DNA from: B3-G11 sp036985855
Lineage (GTDB): Bacteria; Actinomycetota; Acidimicrobiia; Spongiisociales; UBA5794
DNA length: 64,000 bases
Reading direction: 5' to 3'
Assembly (NCBI GenBank): GCA_036985855.1
Contig: BTQL01000002.1
Location: 1 to 64,000, forward strand
This document shows, one piece after another, positions 8,272 through 17,770 of the stretch (position 1 is the first letter of the stretch; every line of letters starts with the position of its first letter). A program made the position numbers and the translations under genes. The notes under the pieces were generated by a model. The model was not told where the DNA came from. It saw only the letters and a program-made list of their open reading frames with translations, and searched no databases.

Positions 8272-9786
8272 ATGACCGTCGTCGTAGATGGATCGCCACT
8301 CACCGTCGAGGACGTTGTTGCTGTTGCCACAGGGGAATCGTCCGCTGTAGCCGGCAACGATCTCGACGAACGCATGGAGCCGGCGAGGGCCCTCGTCGAA
8401 CGCGTCGTTGCGAACGACGAGACCGTCTACGGCATCACGACCGGCTTCGGAGCACTTGCCAACACCCGTATCCACGGCGCCGAGGCAACCGATCTCCAGT
8501 ACGACCTGCTTCGCTCACACGCAGCAGGCGTCGGTGCGTATGTCGATCGCGCCACCGTCCGGGCGATGCTGCTGTGTCGTGCCCGCACGCTTGCGCAAGG
8601 TCACTCAGGGGTTCGGCCGGACATTGTTCGGTACCTGCTTGTGCTGCTCGACAAGGACATTCTTCCTGCCGTTCCATCGCAGGGCTCGGTCGGTGCTTCC
8701 GGTGACCTTGCTCCCTTCGCGCACCTCGCGCTGCCCGTCATAGGAGAGGGGGAGATTCTGGTCGATGGCGTTGGCGTGCCGGCGGGGCCGGTGCTCGAGG
8801 CTGCCGGGATCGAATCGCCGGGACTCCTACCGAAGGAGGGGCTGAGTCTTCTGAACGGGACCGAGGGGATGCTCGCCCACGGATGTCTCGCCATCCACAA
8901 GGCACGCCGGCTCGTGGATACAACCGATGCAGCGGCAGCACTCAGCGTTGAAGCCCTCATGGGGTCTTCCCGTCCGTTCGAAAAGAGGATCCACGACCTG
9001 CGCCCCCACCCTGGCCAGGCGATCTCAGCTGCGAGGATCCACGCCATGCTCGAGGATTCCGCGATTGACCAGTCCCATCATGATGACTTCGCCCACAAGG
9101 TGCAGGACGCATACAGTCTCCGCTGTGCCCCGCAAGTCCACGGCGCCGTTCGGGACACGATCGACCATGCGACTGCAGTGTTCAATCGTGAGCTCGGTGC
9201 TGTTGTCGACAATCCGATCGTGTTCCCTCAAGACGGTGAGGTGGTTTCCGGAGGCAACTTCCATGGTCAGCCCCTCGCATTCGTACTCGACTTTCTTGCG
9301 ATAGCCGTGACGGAACTGGGGTCCATATCTGAACGACGCGTCGATCGCATGCTCGACCCCCATCGGTCATCAGGGCTCACCCCGTTTCTGGCGACGAACC
9401 CTGGCATCTCTTCGGGGTACATGATCACCCAATACACAGCAGCAGCGATCGTTGCGGAGAACCGTGTGCTCTCCCATCCCGCCTCGGTCGAGTCGATTCC
9501 GACATCCGGCATGCAGGAGGACCATGTGTCAATGGGGTGGGGTGCCGCGCGAAAGCTCGACGTGATCCTCACGAACACCGCAAGGGTGATCGCTGTCGAG
9601 CTCATGTGCGCCGCTCAAGGCGTCGAACAACGCTCGGCCCAGCCGGGAACGGGGACGTCCGTGGTGAGAGACATCGTCCGGTCCGTGTGCCCGCCTCTCA
9701 CCACTGACAGACCTCCCGGACCAGACATCGCGAGGATCGCGGAACTCATCGAATCCGGGGCGTTCAGCGACATCGAGGAGGCGTGA
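8272..9786 (+). CDS. hutH: Histidine ammonia-lyase
   Basis: 504 residues, normal length. The enzyme deaminates L-histidine to urocanate, the first step of histidine degradation. The Ala-Ser-Gly that cyclises to the MIO electrophile is at residues 142-144 in GSVGASGDLAP. Other family landmarks are YGITTGFGAL, RLHD-type SRPFEKRIHDLRPHPGQ and DNPIVF. The ATG at 8272 has GAGGAG six bases upstream. It is the first gene of hutH-hutU-hutI; the stop overlaps the hutU ATG by one base (TGATG). Confidence 0.97.
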   Translation: MTVVVDGSPLTVEDVVAVATGESSAVAGNDLDERMEPARALVERVVANDETVYGITTGFGALANTRIHGAEATDLQYDLLRSHAAGVGAYVDRATVRAMLLCRARTLAQGHSGVRPDIVRYLLVLLDKDILPAVPSQGSVGASGDLAPFAHLALPVIGEGEILVDGVGVPAGPVLEAAGIESPGLLPKEGLSLLNGTEGMLAHGCLAIHKARRLVDTTDAAAALSVEALMGSSRPFEKRIHDLRPHPGQAISAARIHAMLEDSAIDQSHHDDFAHKVQDAYSLRCAPQVHGAVRDTIDHATAVFNRELGAVVDNPIVFPQDGEVVSGGNFHGQPLAFVLDFLAIAVTELGSISERRVDRMLDPHRSSGLTPFLATNPGISSGYMITQYTAAAIVAENRVLSHPASVESIPTSGMQEDHVSMGWGAARKLDVILTNTARVIAVELMCAAQGVEQRSAQPGTGTSVVRDIVRSVCPPLTTDRPPGPDIARIAELIESGAFSDIEEA

Positions 9787-11477
9787 TGCCGGATACCACG
9801 AACCAGGCGTTCGCGTACGGCACGGGCCCGCGTACCGTCACGGCGCCCCACGGTACGGAGCTCAACACCAAGGGCTGGCTGCAGGAAGCAGTTCTGCGGG
9901 CTCTTCTCAACAACCTCGATCCTGAGGTTGCCGAGATGCCAGAGGAGCTGATCGTGTACGGCGGCAGGGGCAAGGCTGCCCGCAACTGGGAGGCATTCGA
10001 CGCGATCGTGCGATCCCTCACCGAACTCGAATCGGACGAGACACTGCTCGTGCAATCGGGCAAACCTGTGGGCCGATTCCGCACTCACGAGATGGCACCG
10101 AGGGTGCTCATCGCGAACTCCAACCTCGTGCCGGACTGGGCGACATGGCAGAACTTCTGGGACCTCGAAGATGCTGGACTCATGATGTATGGGCAGATGA
10201 CCGCAGGGTCATGGATCTACATCGGTACCCAGGGGATTCTCCAGGGCACCTATCAGACGTTCGTAGCGATCGCAGAGAAGCTCTTCGGTGGGACACTCAA
10301 GGGCACGGTCACCCTCACCGCGGGACTCGGCGGAATGGGTGGTGCCCAGCCCCTGGCCGTCACGATGAACGAGGGTGTGTGCCTCGCTGTCGATGTGGAT
10401 CCTGACCGGATCCGCAAGAGGCTCGACACCCGGTACCTCGACGAGTTCGCACCGAATCTCGATGCCGCCGTCGAGCGAGCACTTGCAGCGAAAGAAGCAG
10501 GCGAAGCGGTTTCGATCGCGGTCGTCGGGAACGCAGCTGATGTCTTCCCTGAGCTGCTTTCGCGGGATCTCGGCATCGACATCGTTACAGATCAGACGTC
10601 CGCTCACGATCCGCTCAACGGATACGTTCCAGCCGGCATGACGACCACCGAGGCCGATGCACTGCGGGTCGAGGAGCCGGAGGAGTACGTCATCAAGGCA
10701 AGAGAGTCCATGGCAACACATTGTGAGGCGATGGTCGGGTTCCAGGAGGTCGGTGCGGAAGTCTTCGACTACGGGAACAATCTGAGAGGTGAGGCTGTCG
10801 AGGGTGGTTTCGAGAATGCCTTCGCCTATCCAGGTTTCGTCCCTGCCTACATCAGGGATTTGTTCTGCGAAGGTCTCGGCCCATTCCGTTGGCTGGCCCT
10901 TTCGGGTGACCCTGCGGACATCAAAGTGACCGACGACGCACTCCGCGAGCTCTTCCCAGACAACGAGTCACTCAATCGATGGCTCGATATGGCGGAAGAG
11001 CGGATCGAGTTCCAGGGTCTGCCTGCCCGTATCTGCTGGCTCGGCTACGGCGAACGGCACAGGGCCGGGCTTGCATTCAACGAGCTGGTGCGTTCCGGTG
11101 AGGTGAAAGCCCCCATCGTGATCGGCCGCGACCATCTCGATTCTGGCTCGGTGGCCTCCCCGTACCGCGAAACCGAGGCGATGGCCGACGGCTCAGACGC
11201 TGTTGCCGACTGGCCGATCCTCAACGCCCTCCTGAACACGGCATCGGGTGCCGCGTGGGTCGCGGTGCATCACGGGGGCGGCGTTGGCATCGGGAAGTCG
11301 ATCCATGCCGGAGCCCAGGTGGTCGCCGATGGGACCGATGAGGCCGCACTTCGTATCGAGAGGGTCCTCACCAATGATCCGGGTATGGGTGTCATTCGTC
11401 ACGCCGATGCGGGATATGACCGTGCGATCGAGATCGCCCGTGAACGCGGCGTCAACATCCCGATGTTGGATCAGTAG
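9786..11477 (+). CDS. hutU: Urocanate hydratase
   Basis: 563 residues. This NAD-dependent cytosolic enzyme converts urocanate to imidazolonepropionate. Visible are the conserved start region (PRTVTAPHGTELNTKGW), GTQGILQGTYQTF, TAGLGGMGGAQP, and the C-terminal HHGGGVGIGKSIHAG. It starts at the ATG overlapping the hutH stop; a GTG three bases earlier is also possible. It is translationally coupled to hutH and followed ten bases later by hutI. Confidence 0.97.
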   Translation: MPDTTNQAFAYGTGPRTVTAPHGTELNTKGWLQEAVLRALLNNLDPEVAEMPEELIVYGGRGKAARNWEAFDAIVRSLTELESDETLLVQSGKPVGRFRTHEMAPRVLIANSNLVPDWATWQNFWDLEDAGLMMYGQMTAGSWIYIGTQGILQGTYQTFVAIAEKLFGGTLKGTVTLTAGLGGMGGAQPLAVTMNEGVCLAVDVDPDRIRKRLDTRYLDEFAPNLDAAVERALAAKEAGEAVSIAVVGNAADVFPELLSRDLGIDIVTDQTSAHDPLNGYVPAGMTTTEADALRVEEPEEYVIKARESMATHCEAMVGFQEVGAEVFDYGNNLRGEAVEGGFENAFAYPGFVPAYIRDLFCEGLGPFRWLALSGDPADIKVTDDALRELFPDNESLNRWLDMAEERIEFQGLPARICWLGYGERHRAGLAFNELVRSGEVKAPIVIGRDHLDSGSVASPYRETEAMADGSDAVADWPILNALLNTASGAAWVAVHHGGGVGIGKSIHAGAQVVADGTDEAALRIERVLTNDPGMGVIRHADAGYDRAIEIARERGVNIPMLDQ

Positions 11478-11486
11478 GACGCGGTC

Positions 11487-12689
11487 GTGAATCTTCTCGT
11501 CACAGACATCGGGCAGCTCGTGACCAATGACGAACAGCACGGTGGGTTGCTCGGCGTGATAGATGATGCAGCGGTGGCGATAGATGGTGAGAGCATCGTT
11601 TGGGTCGGTCCGGAAGTCGATGTCCCATCCGAGTACCGACCATACGAGTCACATAGCGCGCATGGGGGAGCGGTACTGCCTGGATTCGTCGACTCCCATA
11701 CACATGCGGTGTTCGCGGGTGATCGATCACACGAATTCACAATGCGCCTGGAAGGAGCAACATACGAAGAGATACTCGGCTCCGGGGGTGGCATCTACTC
11801 AACCGTCCGTGTCACGCGCGCAGCAACAGTCGATGAACTCGTCGAGGCTTCGCTTCCTCGCATTGCGCGGATGCTGGGTAGTGGTACCACCACGATCGAG
11901 ATCAAGACCGGTTACGGGCTCGACATCCCTACCGAGGTCAAGATGCTGGATGCGATCGACCAGATCTGCAACGTGCTCCCGATCGACACGATCCCCACGT
12001 TCCTCGGAGCCCACGTCATGGCTCCTGAATACACCGACGACCGTGGTTCATATGTGGATCTGGTCGTCGGCGAGATGATGGATGCAGTTGCGGAACGGGT
12101 GGCGTACGTCGATGTGTTCTGTGACGACGCTGCGTTCACCGTTGACGAGACCCGCCGGATCGCCGATGCGGCGAAATCCCGTGATCTCGGCGTTCGTCTC
12201 CACGTCGAGCAGCTTGGCCATACGGGAGGCGCAGCATTGGCTGCAGAGGTCGGTGCGGTTGCCGCAGACCATCTCGATCATGCCACCGATGATGATCTCG
12301 CGGCACTCGCTCGAACAGGCACGGTTGCGGGTCTGCTGCCGGGAGTGTCGTACTCGATGCGCGATCCGGCCCCCGACGGACGCCGCTTCTGGGATGCAGG
12401 AGTAACGGTCGCAATCGCAACGGACTGCAACCCTGGCACCGCCTACGTTGAGACGATGCCGTTCATCATCTCGCTCGCAGCCGTCACCGCGGGACTGACG
12501 CCCGCAGAGTCGATCTGGGCAGCAACCCGCGGTGGTGCGCTTTCTCTTGGATTGCACGATCGCGGCGTGCTCGCTCCCGGCATGCTTGCCGACCTGGTCG
12601 TCCTCGATGCGCCGTCCTACGATCATCTCGCGTATCGGCCGGATGGAGACCTCATCGCCAAGGTCATCAAGCGCGGCGTCGTCCTGTAG
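11487..12689 (+). CDS. hutI: Imidazolonepropionase
   Basis: 400 residues with a GTG start. This zinc amidohydrolase opens imidazolonepropionate to formimidoylglutamate. Motifs are PGFVDSHTHAVFAG (first metal ligands), TTIEIKTGYGLD, the LHVEQLGHTGG strand and IATDCNPGT. It is the third gene of the hut operon. No gene for the next step (hutG or hutF/hutG) is present in the window, so the product must be handled by a gene elsewhere. Confidence 0.96.
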   Translation: MNLLVTDIGQLVTNDEQHGGLLGVIDDAAVAIDGESIVWVGPEVDVPSEYRPYESHSAHGGAVLPGFVDSHTHAVFAGDRSHEFTMRLEGATYEEILGSGGGIYSTVRVTRAATVDELVEASLPRIARMLGSGTTTIEIKTGYGLDIPTEVKMLDAIDQICNVLPIDTIPTFLGAHVMAPEYTDDRGSYVDLVVGEMMDAVAERVAYVDVFCDDAAFTVDETRRIADAAKSRDLGVRLHVEQLGHTGGAALAAEVGAVAADHLDHATDDDLAALARTGTVAGLLPGVSYSMRDPAPDGRRFWDAGVTVAIATDCNPGTAYVETMPFIISLAAVTAGLTPAESIWAATRGGALSLGLHDRGVLAPGMLADLVVLDAPSYDHLAYRPDGDLIAKVIKRGVVL

Positions 12690-12702
12690 GAGTCGCATCG
12701 TC

Positions 12703-13503
12703 ATGTCCTCCCATCACTACTTCGACCACGAACATCCCATCAGGTTCGCCCACCGGGGCAGCCGGATATTGTGGCCGGAAAACACATGGCACGCGTTCGA
12801 CCGCGCCGTTGAGGATTTCGGATATCGGTACGTCGAGACCGACATCCAGGTGACGGCGGACGGCGCCGTTGTCGTATTTCACGACGACACGCTCGAGCGG
12901 TGCACGAACGGCGTCGGAAAGGTGGCGGATTGGCGCTGGGAGGATCTCCAGCATCTTGATGCTGCCTACAACTTCAGCCCCGACGGAGAGTCCTTCCCGC
13001 TGCGCGGCACCGGTGTTGGGATTTCGCGACTCGACGATACCTTCGACAGGTATCCGGACCTGTGCTTGAACATCGATCTCAAAGCCGGCGGGGTCGAATG
13101 GGCTGTTGCTGAGGTCATCCAGAAGATGGGAAGGGAGGACACCGTGTTGGTGGGATCGTTTTCGGACAAGCGAATCGCGAAGTTCCGGAGGATCACGAAG
13201 GGCAGGGTGCCCACCTCTGCGGGACCGAGGGACTCGATAGCGATGTACGCAACTTCGCGCATCGGGCGCGGGATCCCAGCGAAGGCCGATGCCTATCAAC
13301 TTCCGTACAAGACCAGGGGAATCGCGGCAGACAAACGTCTCATCAACGCGGTGCATCGGGCAGGGAAACAGATCCATCTGTGGACCGTGAACGAGCGTCA
13401 CGAGATGGAGAAGTTCCTCGACCTGGGTGTCGACGGGATAATCACAGACAGGCCCGACCTACTCAACGAAGTCATGGAGGATCGGGCCGATGCACAAGGG
13501 TGA
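12703..13503 (+). CDS. Glycerophosphodiester phosphodiesterase family protein
   Basis: 266 residues. It should hydrolyse glycerophosphodiesters to glycerol-3-phosphate and an alcohol. The HRG catalytic histidine is in IRFAHRGSR, followed by the ETDIQVTADGAVVVFHDDTLERCTNG block that holds the Glu/Asp metal ligands and second His, and the C-terminal LWTVNER and GVDGIITDRPD. There is no signal peptide, so it is cytosolic. The start at 12703 follows an AGGAG that overlaps the hutI stop, so it is probably cotranscribed with hut although functionally unrelated. Its 3' end overlaps the next gene by 14 bases. Confidence 0.92.
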   Translation: MSSHHYFDHEHPIRFAHRGSRILWPENTWHAFDRAVEDFGYRYVETDIQVTADGAVVVFHDDTLERCTNGVGKVADWRWEDLQHLDAAYNFSPDGESFPLRGTGVGISRLDDTFDRYPDLCLNIDLKAGGVEWAVAEVIQKMGREDTVLVGSFSDKRIAKFRRITKGRVPTSAGPRDSIAMYATSRIGRGIPAKADAYQLPYKTRGIAADKRLINAVHRAGKQIHLWTVNERHEMEKFLDLGVDGIITDRPDLLNEVMEDRADAQG

Positions 13504-14068
13504 GCCCGTGGGTGAGATCGTCAGACTCCAGATACAACGAGTCCCTATCAAGATCAGGGGGACCGCCTACCTCCCCGATGGGATCCTCCCTGTGCAGAGG
13601 GCCTCTGTCGATGCCTTGGGGATGCTTGGCTGGCACGAGGGTGCATGGGTGGTTGATGCCCACAACAAGGTGCATCCAGCCCGAAGAGGCGGCGGTCGAA
13701 GACCTCTGTCGATCGGGTTCACCGGTCACTACGCCGCCATGGCGGAACGGTTTGGCAACGCACCGGTGGGAATCGCCGGAGAGAACGTGATCGTCGAGGG
13801 AGATGCCTTGTGGCTCAACGATCTCGATCAGGGCCTCGTCGTGGAGACCTCCGAAGGCGAGTTACTGCTTGAGCGTCCACGAGTCGCCGCTCCCTGCGTC
13901 GAGTTCACGAGTTTCATGCTCGGTCTTGACAGGGTCGCGCCCATTGCCGACATCAACGATGCCCTCGACGACCTCGACGACGGCCGCAGAGGGTTCATCG
14001 TTGCGGCGGACCACGCAACAAGACCCGTGGAGATCGTGCTTGGAGATCGTGTGTTTCTCGGCGTGTAG
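13490..14068 (+). CDS. MOSC-domain-like protein
   Basis: 192 residues. The central part reads SIGFTGHYAAMAERFG then GIAGENVIVEGD, which matches the MOSC-domain core (H/GxxGENLTxxG). A later PCVEFTSFML supplies the cysteine usually conserved in MOSC domains for sulfur or molybdenum cofactor handling. The N-terminal 70 residues are not recognised. It overlaps the phosphodiesterase gene and is the last gene of the unit. Substrate unknown. Confidence 0.6.
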   Translation: MHKGEPVGEIVRLQIQRVPIKIRGTAYLPDGILPVQRASVDALGMLGWHEGAWVVDAHNKVHPARRGGGRRPLSIGFTGHYAAMAERFGNAPVGIAGENVIVEGDALWLNDLDQGLVVETSEGELLLERPRVAAPCVEFTSFMLGLDRVAPIADINDALDDLDDGRRGFIVAADHATRPVEIVLGDRVFLGV

Positions 14069-14078
14069 ACGGCTCCGC

Positions 14079-14438
14079 CTACTCGATCTTGAACGGAATC
14101 CCGTTGAGCATCACCAGACAGTCGATCGCAGTGTCCCGCGCAGCATCGAAGCCGAGTCCACGGAACATCTCGTACGGTTCGCCGTTGTGCTGCTGGTACA
14201 CGGTGTAACCATCGGGATGATGGAGCACGTACAAACCGTTCCTGGGTCCGGCGGTGTTACGTCCGAGCGCCTTCAGCGCCTGGTCGTCTGGGATCTGCGC
14301 CACCAGGTCGATCCGTTCCACGGTCAGCGCCTCAGCGAAGTCGGCACCGGTGGTCGCCTGGCGTCCCAGCATCCGGGAGGCCATTCGCCTGGCCTTCTGA
14401 TCGATGATGGCCTGCGCCTGTTCCTGTCGCGTGTACAT
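14079..14438 (-). CDS. Hypothetical protein
   Basis: 119 residues, unrecognised. The N-terminal third is helical and basic (QAIIDQKARRMASRMLGRQ); the rest is mixed, with GLYVLHHPDGYTVYQQHNG and ending in NGIPFKIE. No membrane segment or signal peptide. The ATG at 14438 has TAGCGT six bases upstream and no ribosome site, which supports a leaderless transcript and so a real gene. It is convergent with the MOSC gene, ten bases away. Confidence 0.55.
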   Translation of the reverse strand: MYTRQEQAQAIIDQKARRMASRMLGRQATTGADFAEALTVERIDLVAQIPDDQALKALGRNTAGPRNGLYVLHHPDGYTVYQQHNGEPYEMFRGLGFDAARDTAIDCLVMLNGIPFKIE

Positions 14439-14450
14439 GAGCGAACGCTA
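14439..14450 (-). promoter_or_regulatory. Leaderless-type -10 box
   Basis: On the minus strand TAGCGT ends six bases before the ATG at 14438. Confidence 0.35.
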
Positions 14451-14504
14451 GTGCCGTGGCCACGAACGTTGGTTGTCATGGTCCGCGACCCAATCCATGG
14501 CTGT

Positions 14505-15122
14505 CTACGGATTGCGGTTCGCCGACACTGTCGGTAGATAGCCCGCCCGTCCATCCTCGTACGTATCGATTTCATCGACCCTGCCGAGCGTCAATGCGAT
14601 CTCGTCGAGGCCCTCGAGAAGGCAGTGCTTCGTGAAAGCGTCTATTTCGAAAGAGGCCGTGAAACCGGTCGCTGTAACCGTCTGCTGCTCGAGGTTGACA
14701 GTCACTTCGTTCGTCTCGTCATTCGCCACATCGGTCAGCTCCGCGACTTCGTTAGGGGCCAACACGATCGGCAGAAGACCCACTTTGGTGCAGTTGCTGT
14801 AGAAGATGTCCGCGAATGACGGTGCAATGATCGCTTTGAAACCCCGGTCCTGAAGAGCCCAGGGAGCATGTTCTCGCGACGATCCTGAGCCGAAGTTCGG
14901 GCCGGCGACGAGCACAACAGTGCTCTGGTACGCAGACTTGTTCAGGACGAACTCGGGATCTGGCTCGCCCTCATGGTCCCGAGCCCAGTCGTAGAAGAGG
15001 AACTCACCGAAGCCAGACCGTTCTACCCTCTTGAGGAACTGTTTCGGGATGATCTGGTCCGTGTCGACATTTGCGAGCGGAAGTGGAGCAGCGCGGCCGG
15101 TGATCGTGACAACAGGTTCCAT
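14505..15122 (-). CDS. leuD: 3-isopropylmalate dehydratase small subunit
   Basis: 205 residues. It pairs with LeuC to isomerise 2- to 3-isopropylmalate in leucine synthesis. Visible are NVDTDQIIPKQFL and NFGSGSSREHAPWAL, the swivelling-domain signature, and the C-terminal GLDEIALTLG...EID tail. The start ATG overlaps the leuC stop by one base (TGATG), which shows translational coupling. Codons upstream of 15122 in the same frame are only the leuC region. Confidence 0.96.
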   Translation of the reverse strand: MEPVVTITGRAAPLPLANVDTDQIIPKQFLKRVERSGFGEFLFYDWARDHEGEPDPEFVLNKSAYQSTVVLVAGPNFGSGSSREHAPWALQDRGFKAIIAPSFADIFYSNCTKVGLLPIVLAPNEVAELTDVANDETNEVTVNLEQQTVTATGFTASFEIDAFTKHCLLEGLDEIALTLGRVDEIDTYEDGRAGYLPTVSANRNP

Positions 15123-16531
15123 CACGTCATCTCCCTGACATCGACGAAGTGTCCGTGGATTGCGGCAGCGGCTGCCATCTCTGGGGAGACCAGATGAGTG
15201 AGCCCTCCCCGACCCTGGCGTCCTTCGAAATTCCGGTTCGATGTCGAGGCGCATCTCTCACCCGGCAGGAGCACATCGGGATTCATCGCAAGACACATGG
15301 AGCATCCGGGCTCCCGCCACTCGAGGCCTGACGCCATGAATATCTCGTGCAGACCCTCGTTCTCTGCCTGCAGCTTCACGAGTCCGGATCCCGCGACGAC
15401 GATGCCTGTGACGGTCTCCGCGATCGTTTGGCCGACGAGGGCTCCGGCGGCTGCCCGGAGATCTTCGATGCGCCCATTGGTGCATGAACCGATGAACACT
15501 TTGTCGATTTCGATGTCCGTGATCTTCATGCCCTCCTCGAGCTGCATGTACTCGAGCGCTCGCATGGTTGTGTCCTTGTCGATCGGGTCGCTGAAGTCGC
15601 CAGGACCCGGAATGGATGCCGAGATGGGCAGCGTCTGGCCGGGGTTCGTACCCCACGAGACGTAGGGCTCCAGCCCTGAAGCATCGAGGATGACTTCCAT
15701 GTCGAATGCAGCACCCTCATCGGTGTACAACTCGTCCCACGCCGCGACCGCTTTGACCCATTCGGCACCTTCTGGCGCCATCGGACGCCCTCTCAGGTAC
15801 TCGATCGTTGTCTCGTCTGGAGCGATCATCCCCGCCCGTGCGCCGGCCTCGATCGACATATTGCAGATCGTCATCCTGCCCTCCATCGATAGCTGCTCGA
15901 TGGTCGAACCGCGATACTCGATCACATGACCTGCCGCTCCGGCGGTTCCGATCTTCGCGATGATCGCGAGGATGATGTCCTTTGCGGTTACTCCGTACGG
16001 CAGGACACCATCCACGGTCACGGCCATCGACTTCGGCTTCTTCTGAAGGAGCGTCTGGGTAGCGAGAACATGCTCGACTTCAGACGTTCCGATGCCGAAG
16101 GCGAGGGCTCCGAATGCTCCGTGGGTCGCGGTGTGGGAGTCACCGCACACGATCGTCATGCCCGGTTGGGTTGCACCCTGTTCGGGTCCGATCACATGGA
16201 CGACTCCCTGGCGTATGTCATCGAGGCCGAAAAGCGTTATCTGGTTGTCTGACGCGTTCTTCTCGAGCGTCGCGATCTGCGTAACGGACATGGGATCATC
16301 GATTCCCTCGTCCCTCGGTGTTGTTGGAACAGCATGATCGATGGTCGCAAGGGTCAGCTCTGGACGGCGAACGGTTCTGCCTGCGGCGTTCAGAGATTCG
16401 AATGCCTGGGGAGACGTCACTTCGTGCACGAGGTGCAGATCGATGTAGATCAGGTCGGGCCTATCCACATGGGTGTGGACGACATGCTGGTCCCACACCT
16501 TGTCGAGAAGCGTGCGCTTGGTGGTCATCAT
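15122..16531 (-). CDS. leuC: 3-isopropylmalate dehydratase large subunit
   Basis: 469 residues of the aconitase superfamily. The 4Fe-4S cysteine ligands are in GSCTNGRIEDL and PGCSMCLAMNPD. Other landmarks are DHAVPT, CGDSHTATHGAFGALAFGIG and NRNFEGRQGRGG. Two tandem ATG codons stand at 16531 and 16528; AAGGA fits the second slightly better. It is divergent from the gene at 16619. leuA and leuB are not in the window, and no leader peptide or T-box was seen in the 87 base upstream region. Confidence 0.97.
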   Translation of the reverse strand: MMTTKRTLLDKVWDQHVVHTHVDRPDLIYIDLHLVHEVTSPQAFESLNAAGRTVRRPELTLATIDHAVPTTPRDEGIDDPMSVTQIATLEKNASDNQITLFGLDDIRQGVVHVIGPEQGATQPGMTIVCGDSHTATHGAFGALAFGIGTSEVEHVLATQTLLQKKPKSMAVTVDGVLPYGVTAKDIILAIIAKIGTAGAAGHVIEYRGSTIEQLSMEGRMTICNMSIEAGARAGMIAPDETTIEYLRGRPMAPEGAEWVKAVAAWDELYTDEGAAFDMEVILDASGLEPYVSWGTNPGQTLPISASIPGPGDFSDPIDKDTTMRALEYMQLEEGMKITDIEIDKVFIGSCTNGRIEDLRAAAGALVGQTIAETVTGIVVAGSGLVKLQAENEGLHEIFMASGLEWREPGCSMCLAMNPDVLLPGERCASTSNRNFEGRQGRGGLTHLVSPEMAAAAAIHGHFVDVREMT

Positions 16532-16605
16532 CTTCCTTGCCGTGAACCGGGAGCGTAGTGAGATGGTGAGCCGTGTAAGAACCGTACCAGTAGAAGCGAC
16601 CGCTC

Positions 16606-16618
16606 TACGCTTGCGCTC
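16606..16618 (+). promoter_or_regulatory. Leaderless-type -10 box
   Basis: TACGCT at 16606-16611 followed by seven bases and the GTG start at 16619. Confidence 0.4.
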
Positions 16619-17089
16619 GTGCCGTACTTCCTCGCCATCATTGCAATAGTCGCGCTTTCGTCGCCGTTCGGCCCGGTTGAGGGGAAAGCAGTGTCCGACG
16701 AGGCAGGGCTTACCGTTCAGATCACGATCGAAGTGGATCGTGCCTTCGAGGCCGTTCTCGTGAGGCCCTTCTCCGCGTACGAAGAGCTTCCGCCCACAGC
16801 GTTGGTATTCATCGACACGGACATGTGGGGCGGACTCGTCAACTTCCCGACCGCAGAGGACTGGGCTCTTGTGTTCGACGGAATCGAGTCCGATGGAGCG
16901 TCCTCTCGATCAGAATCTGTAACGCTCACAGAAATCGGGGTCGACCCTCTGGTCGTGGCCGACGAGCCGGCCCGGCTTCCGGGCCGCTCCATCGACAGTT
17001 CCACCTGGTGGCTGATAGGTGCGGGCGTGTTCGCCCTCGCCGCCCTCGCCGCCCTCGCCTGGTGGACCTTCGCAAACGAAGACTCGTGA
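16619..17089 (+). CDS. Membrane-anchored exported protein of unknown function
   Basis: 156 residues with a GTG start. An N-terminal hydrophobic signal (FLAIIAIVALSSPFG) is followed by about 100 extracytoplasmic residues. Near the C-terminus a helix (WWLIGAGVFALAALAALAWW) leaves only a few cytosolic residues. No family recognised. A copy of the 47 bp dispersed repeat begins two bases after the stop. Confidence 0.65.
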   Translation: MPYFLAIIAIVALSSPFGPVEGKAVSDEAGLTVQITIEVDRAFEAVLVRPFSAYEELPPTALVFIDTDMWGGLVNFPTAEDWALVFDGIESDGASSRSESVTLTEIGVDPLVVADEPARLPGRSIDSSTWWLIGAGVFALAALAALAWWTFANEDS

Positions 17090-17090
17090 A

Positions 17091-17137
17091 CCCAGGGTTC
17101 CAGACCGCACTGAGTCCGGTTATCAGCCCAGAGAATG
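17091..17137 (+). repeat. 47 bp dispersed hairpin repeat, copy A
   Basis: One of four full copies in this window. The copies share CCCwGGGTTCyAGAC, then AGTCCGGT, then GCCC.GAGAA. GACCG and CGGT arms can pair. It lies between the membrane protein gene and the next regulator. Confidence 0.75.
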
Positions 17138-17179
17138 ACGGGCTTGACAAATGGTCGGGATTCTTCGACCATATGTACC

Positions 17180-17770
17180 GTGACAGCTCCCGAACACGAA
17201 CCGGCAGAAACCGATCGCCACGAACTCGATTACGAAATCCAGGATGTGGTTGTCGTTTCAACGACTGCTCAGCTCAAGGCAGTCGCTGACGACACACGGA
17301 TACACATCCTGAACCTACTCATGGAACGCGCAGCAACGGTTACTCAGCTGGCTGTTGCGCTCGAGAAACCAAAAGGCACCGTCGGGTATCACGCCAAGGT
17401 GCTCGAGGAATCGGGCATGATCCGTGTCGTGCGTACGAACAAGGTACGGGCCATGACCGAGAAGTACTACGGCCGAACCGGCAGGACGATCCTGTTCGAG
17501 AAGGAACCGAAGCCGGACGACCCGATGTGGTTCATCAACGATGCGTTGCGTGGGATGCGCAGGGCTGAGGGCGAGCCACTGCCGATGTTCACGTCCCGCG
17601 TGGCTCGGATCCCGATGGATAGGGCTGTCGAATTCTCCGAACGCATCATGGAACTGGCCGAAGATTTCATCGCACTGCCTCGGGCCGGGGACACCGTCTT
17701 CGGATTCCTGGCCGGCGTCTACCCGACAGACCACCCAGCGTTTCCATCCGAGAAGGACCTCGATGACTGA
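17180..17770 (+). CDS. Helix-turn-helix regulator, ArsR-like fold
   Basis: 196 residues from the GTG at 17180; a longer version from 17135 would start inside the dispersed repeat. The N-terminal winged helix has LKAVADDTRIHILNLL, TVTQLAVALEKPKGTVGYH and KVLEESGMIRVV. The C-terminal 110 residues are a helical ligand or dimer domain. No metal-binding cysteines are visible. It overlaps the next gene, an MFS exporter, by eight bases, so it probably controls that transporter. A TTGACA at 17144-17149 could serve as a -35 box. Confidence 0.82.
   Translation: MTAPEHEPAETDRHELDYEIQDVVVVSTTAQLKAVADDTRIHILNLLMERAATVTQLAVALEKPKGTVGYHAKVLEESGMIRVVRTNKVRAMTEKYYGRTGRTILFEKEPKPDDPMWFINDALRGMRRAEGEPLPMFTSRVARIPMDRAVEFSERIMELAEDFIALPRAGDTVFGFLAGVYPTDHPAFPSEKDLDD

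Noticed and set aside
16532..16618. T-box or leader peptide for leuCD
   Set aside because: No leucine-rich short frame, specifier or terminator hairpin in the 87 bases.
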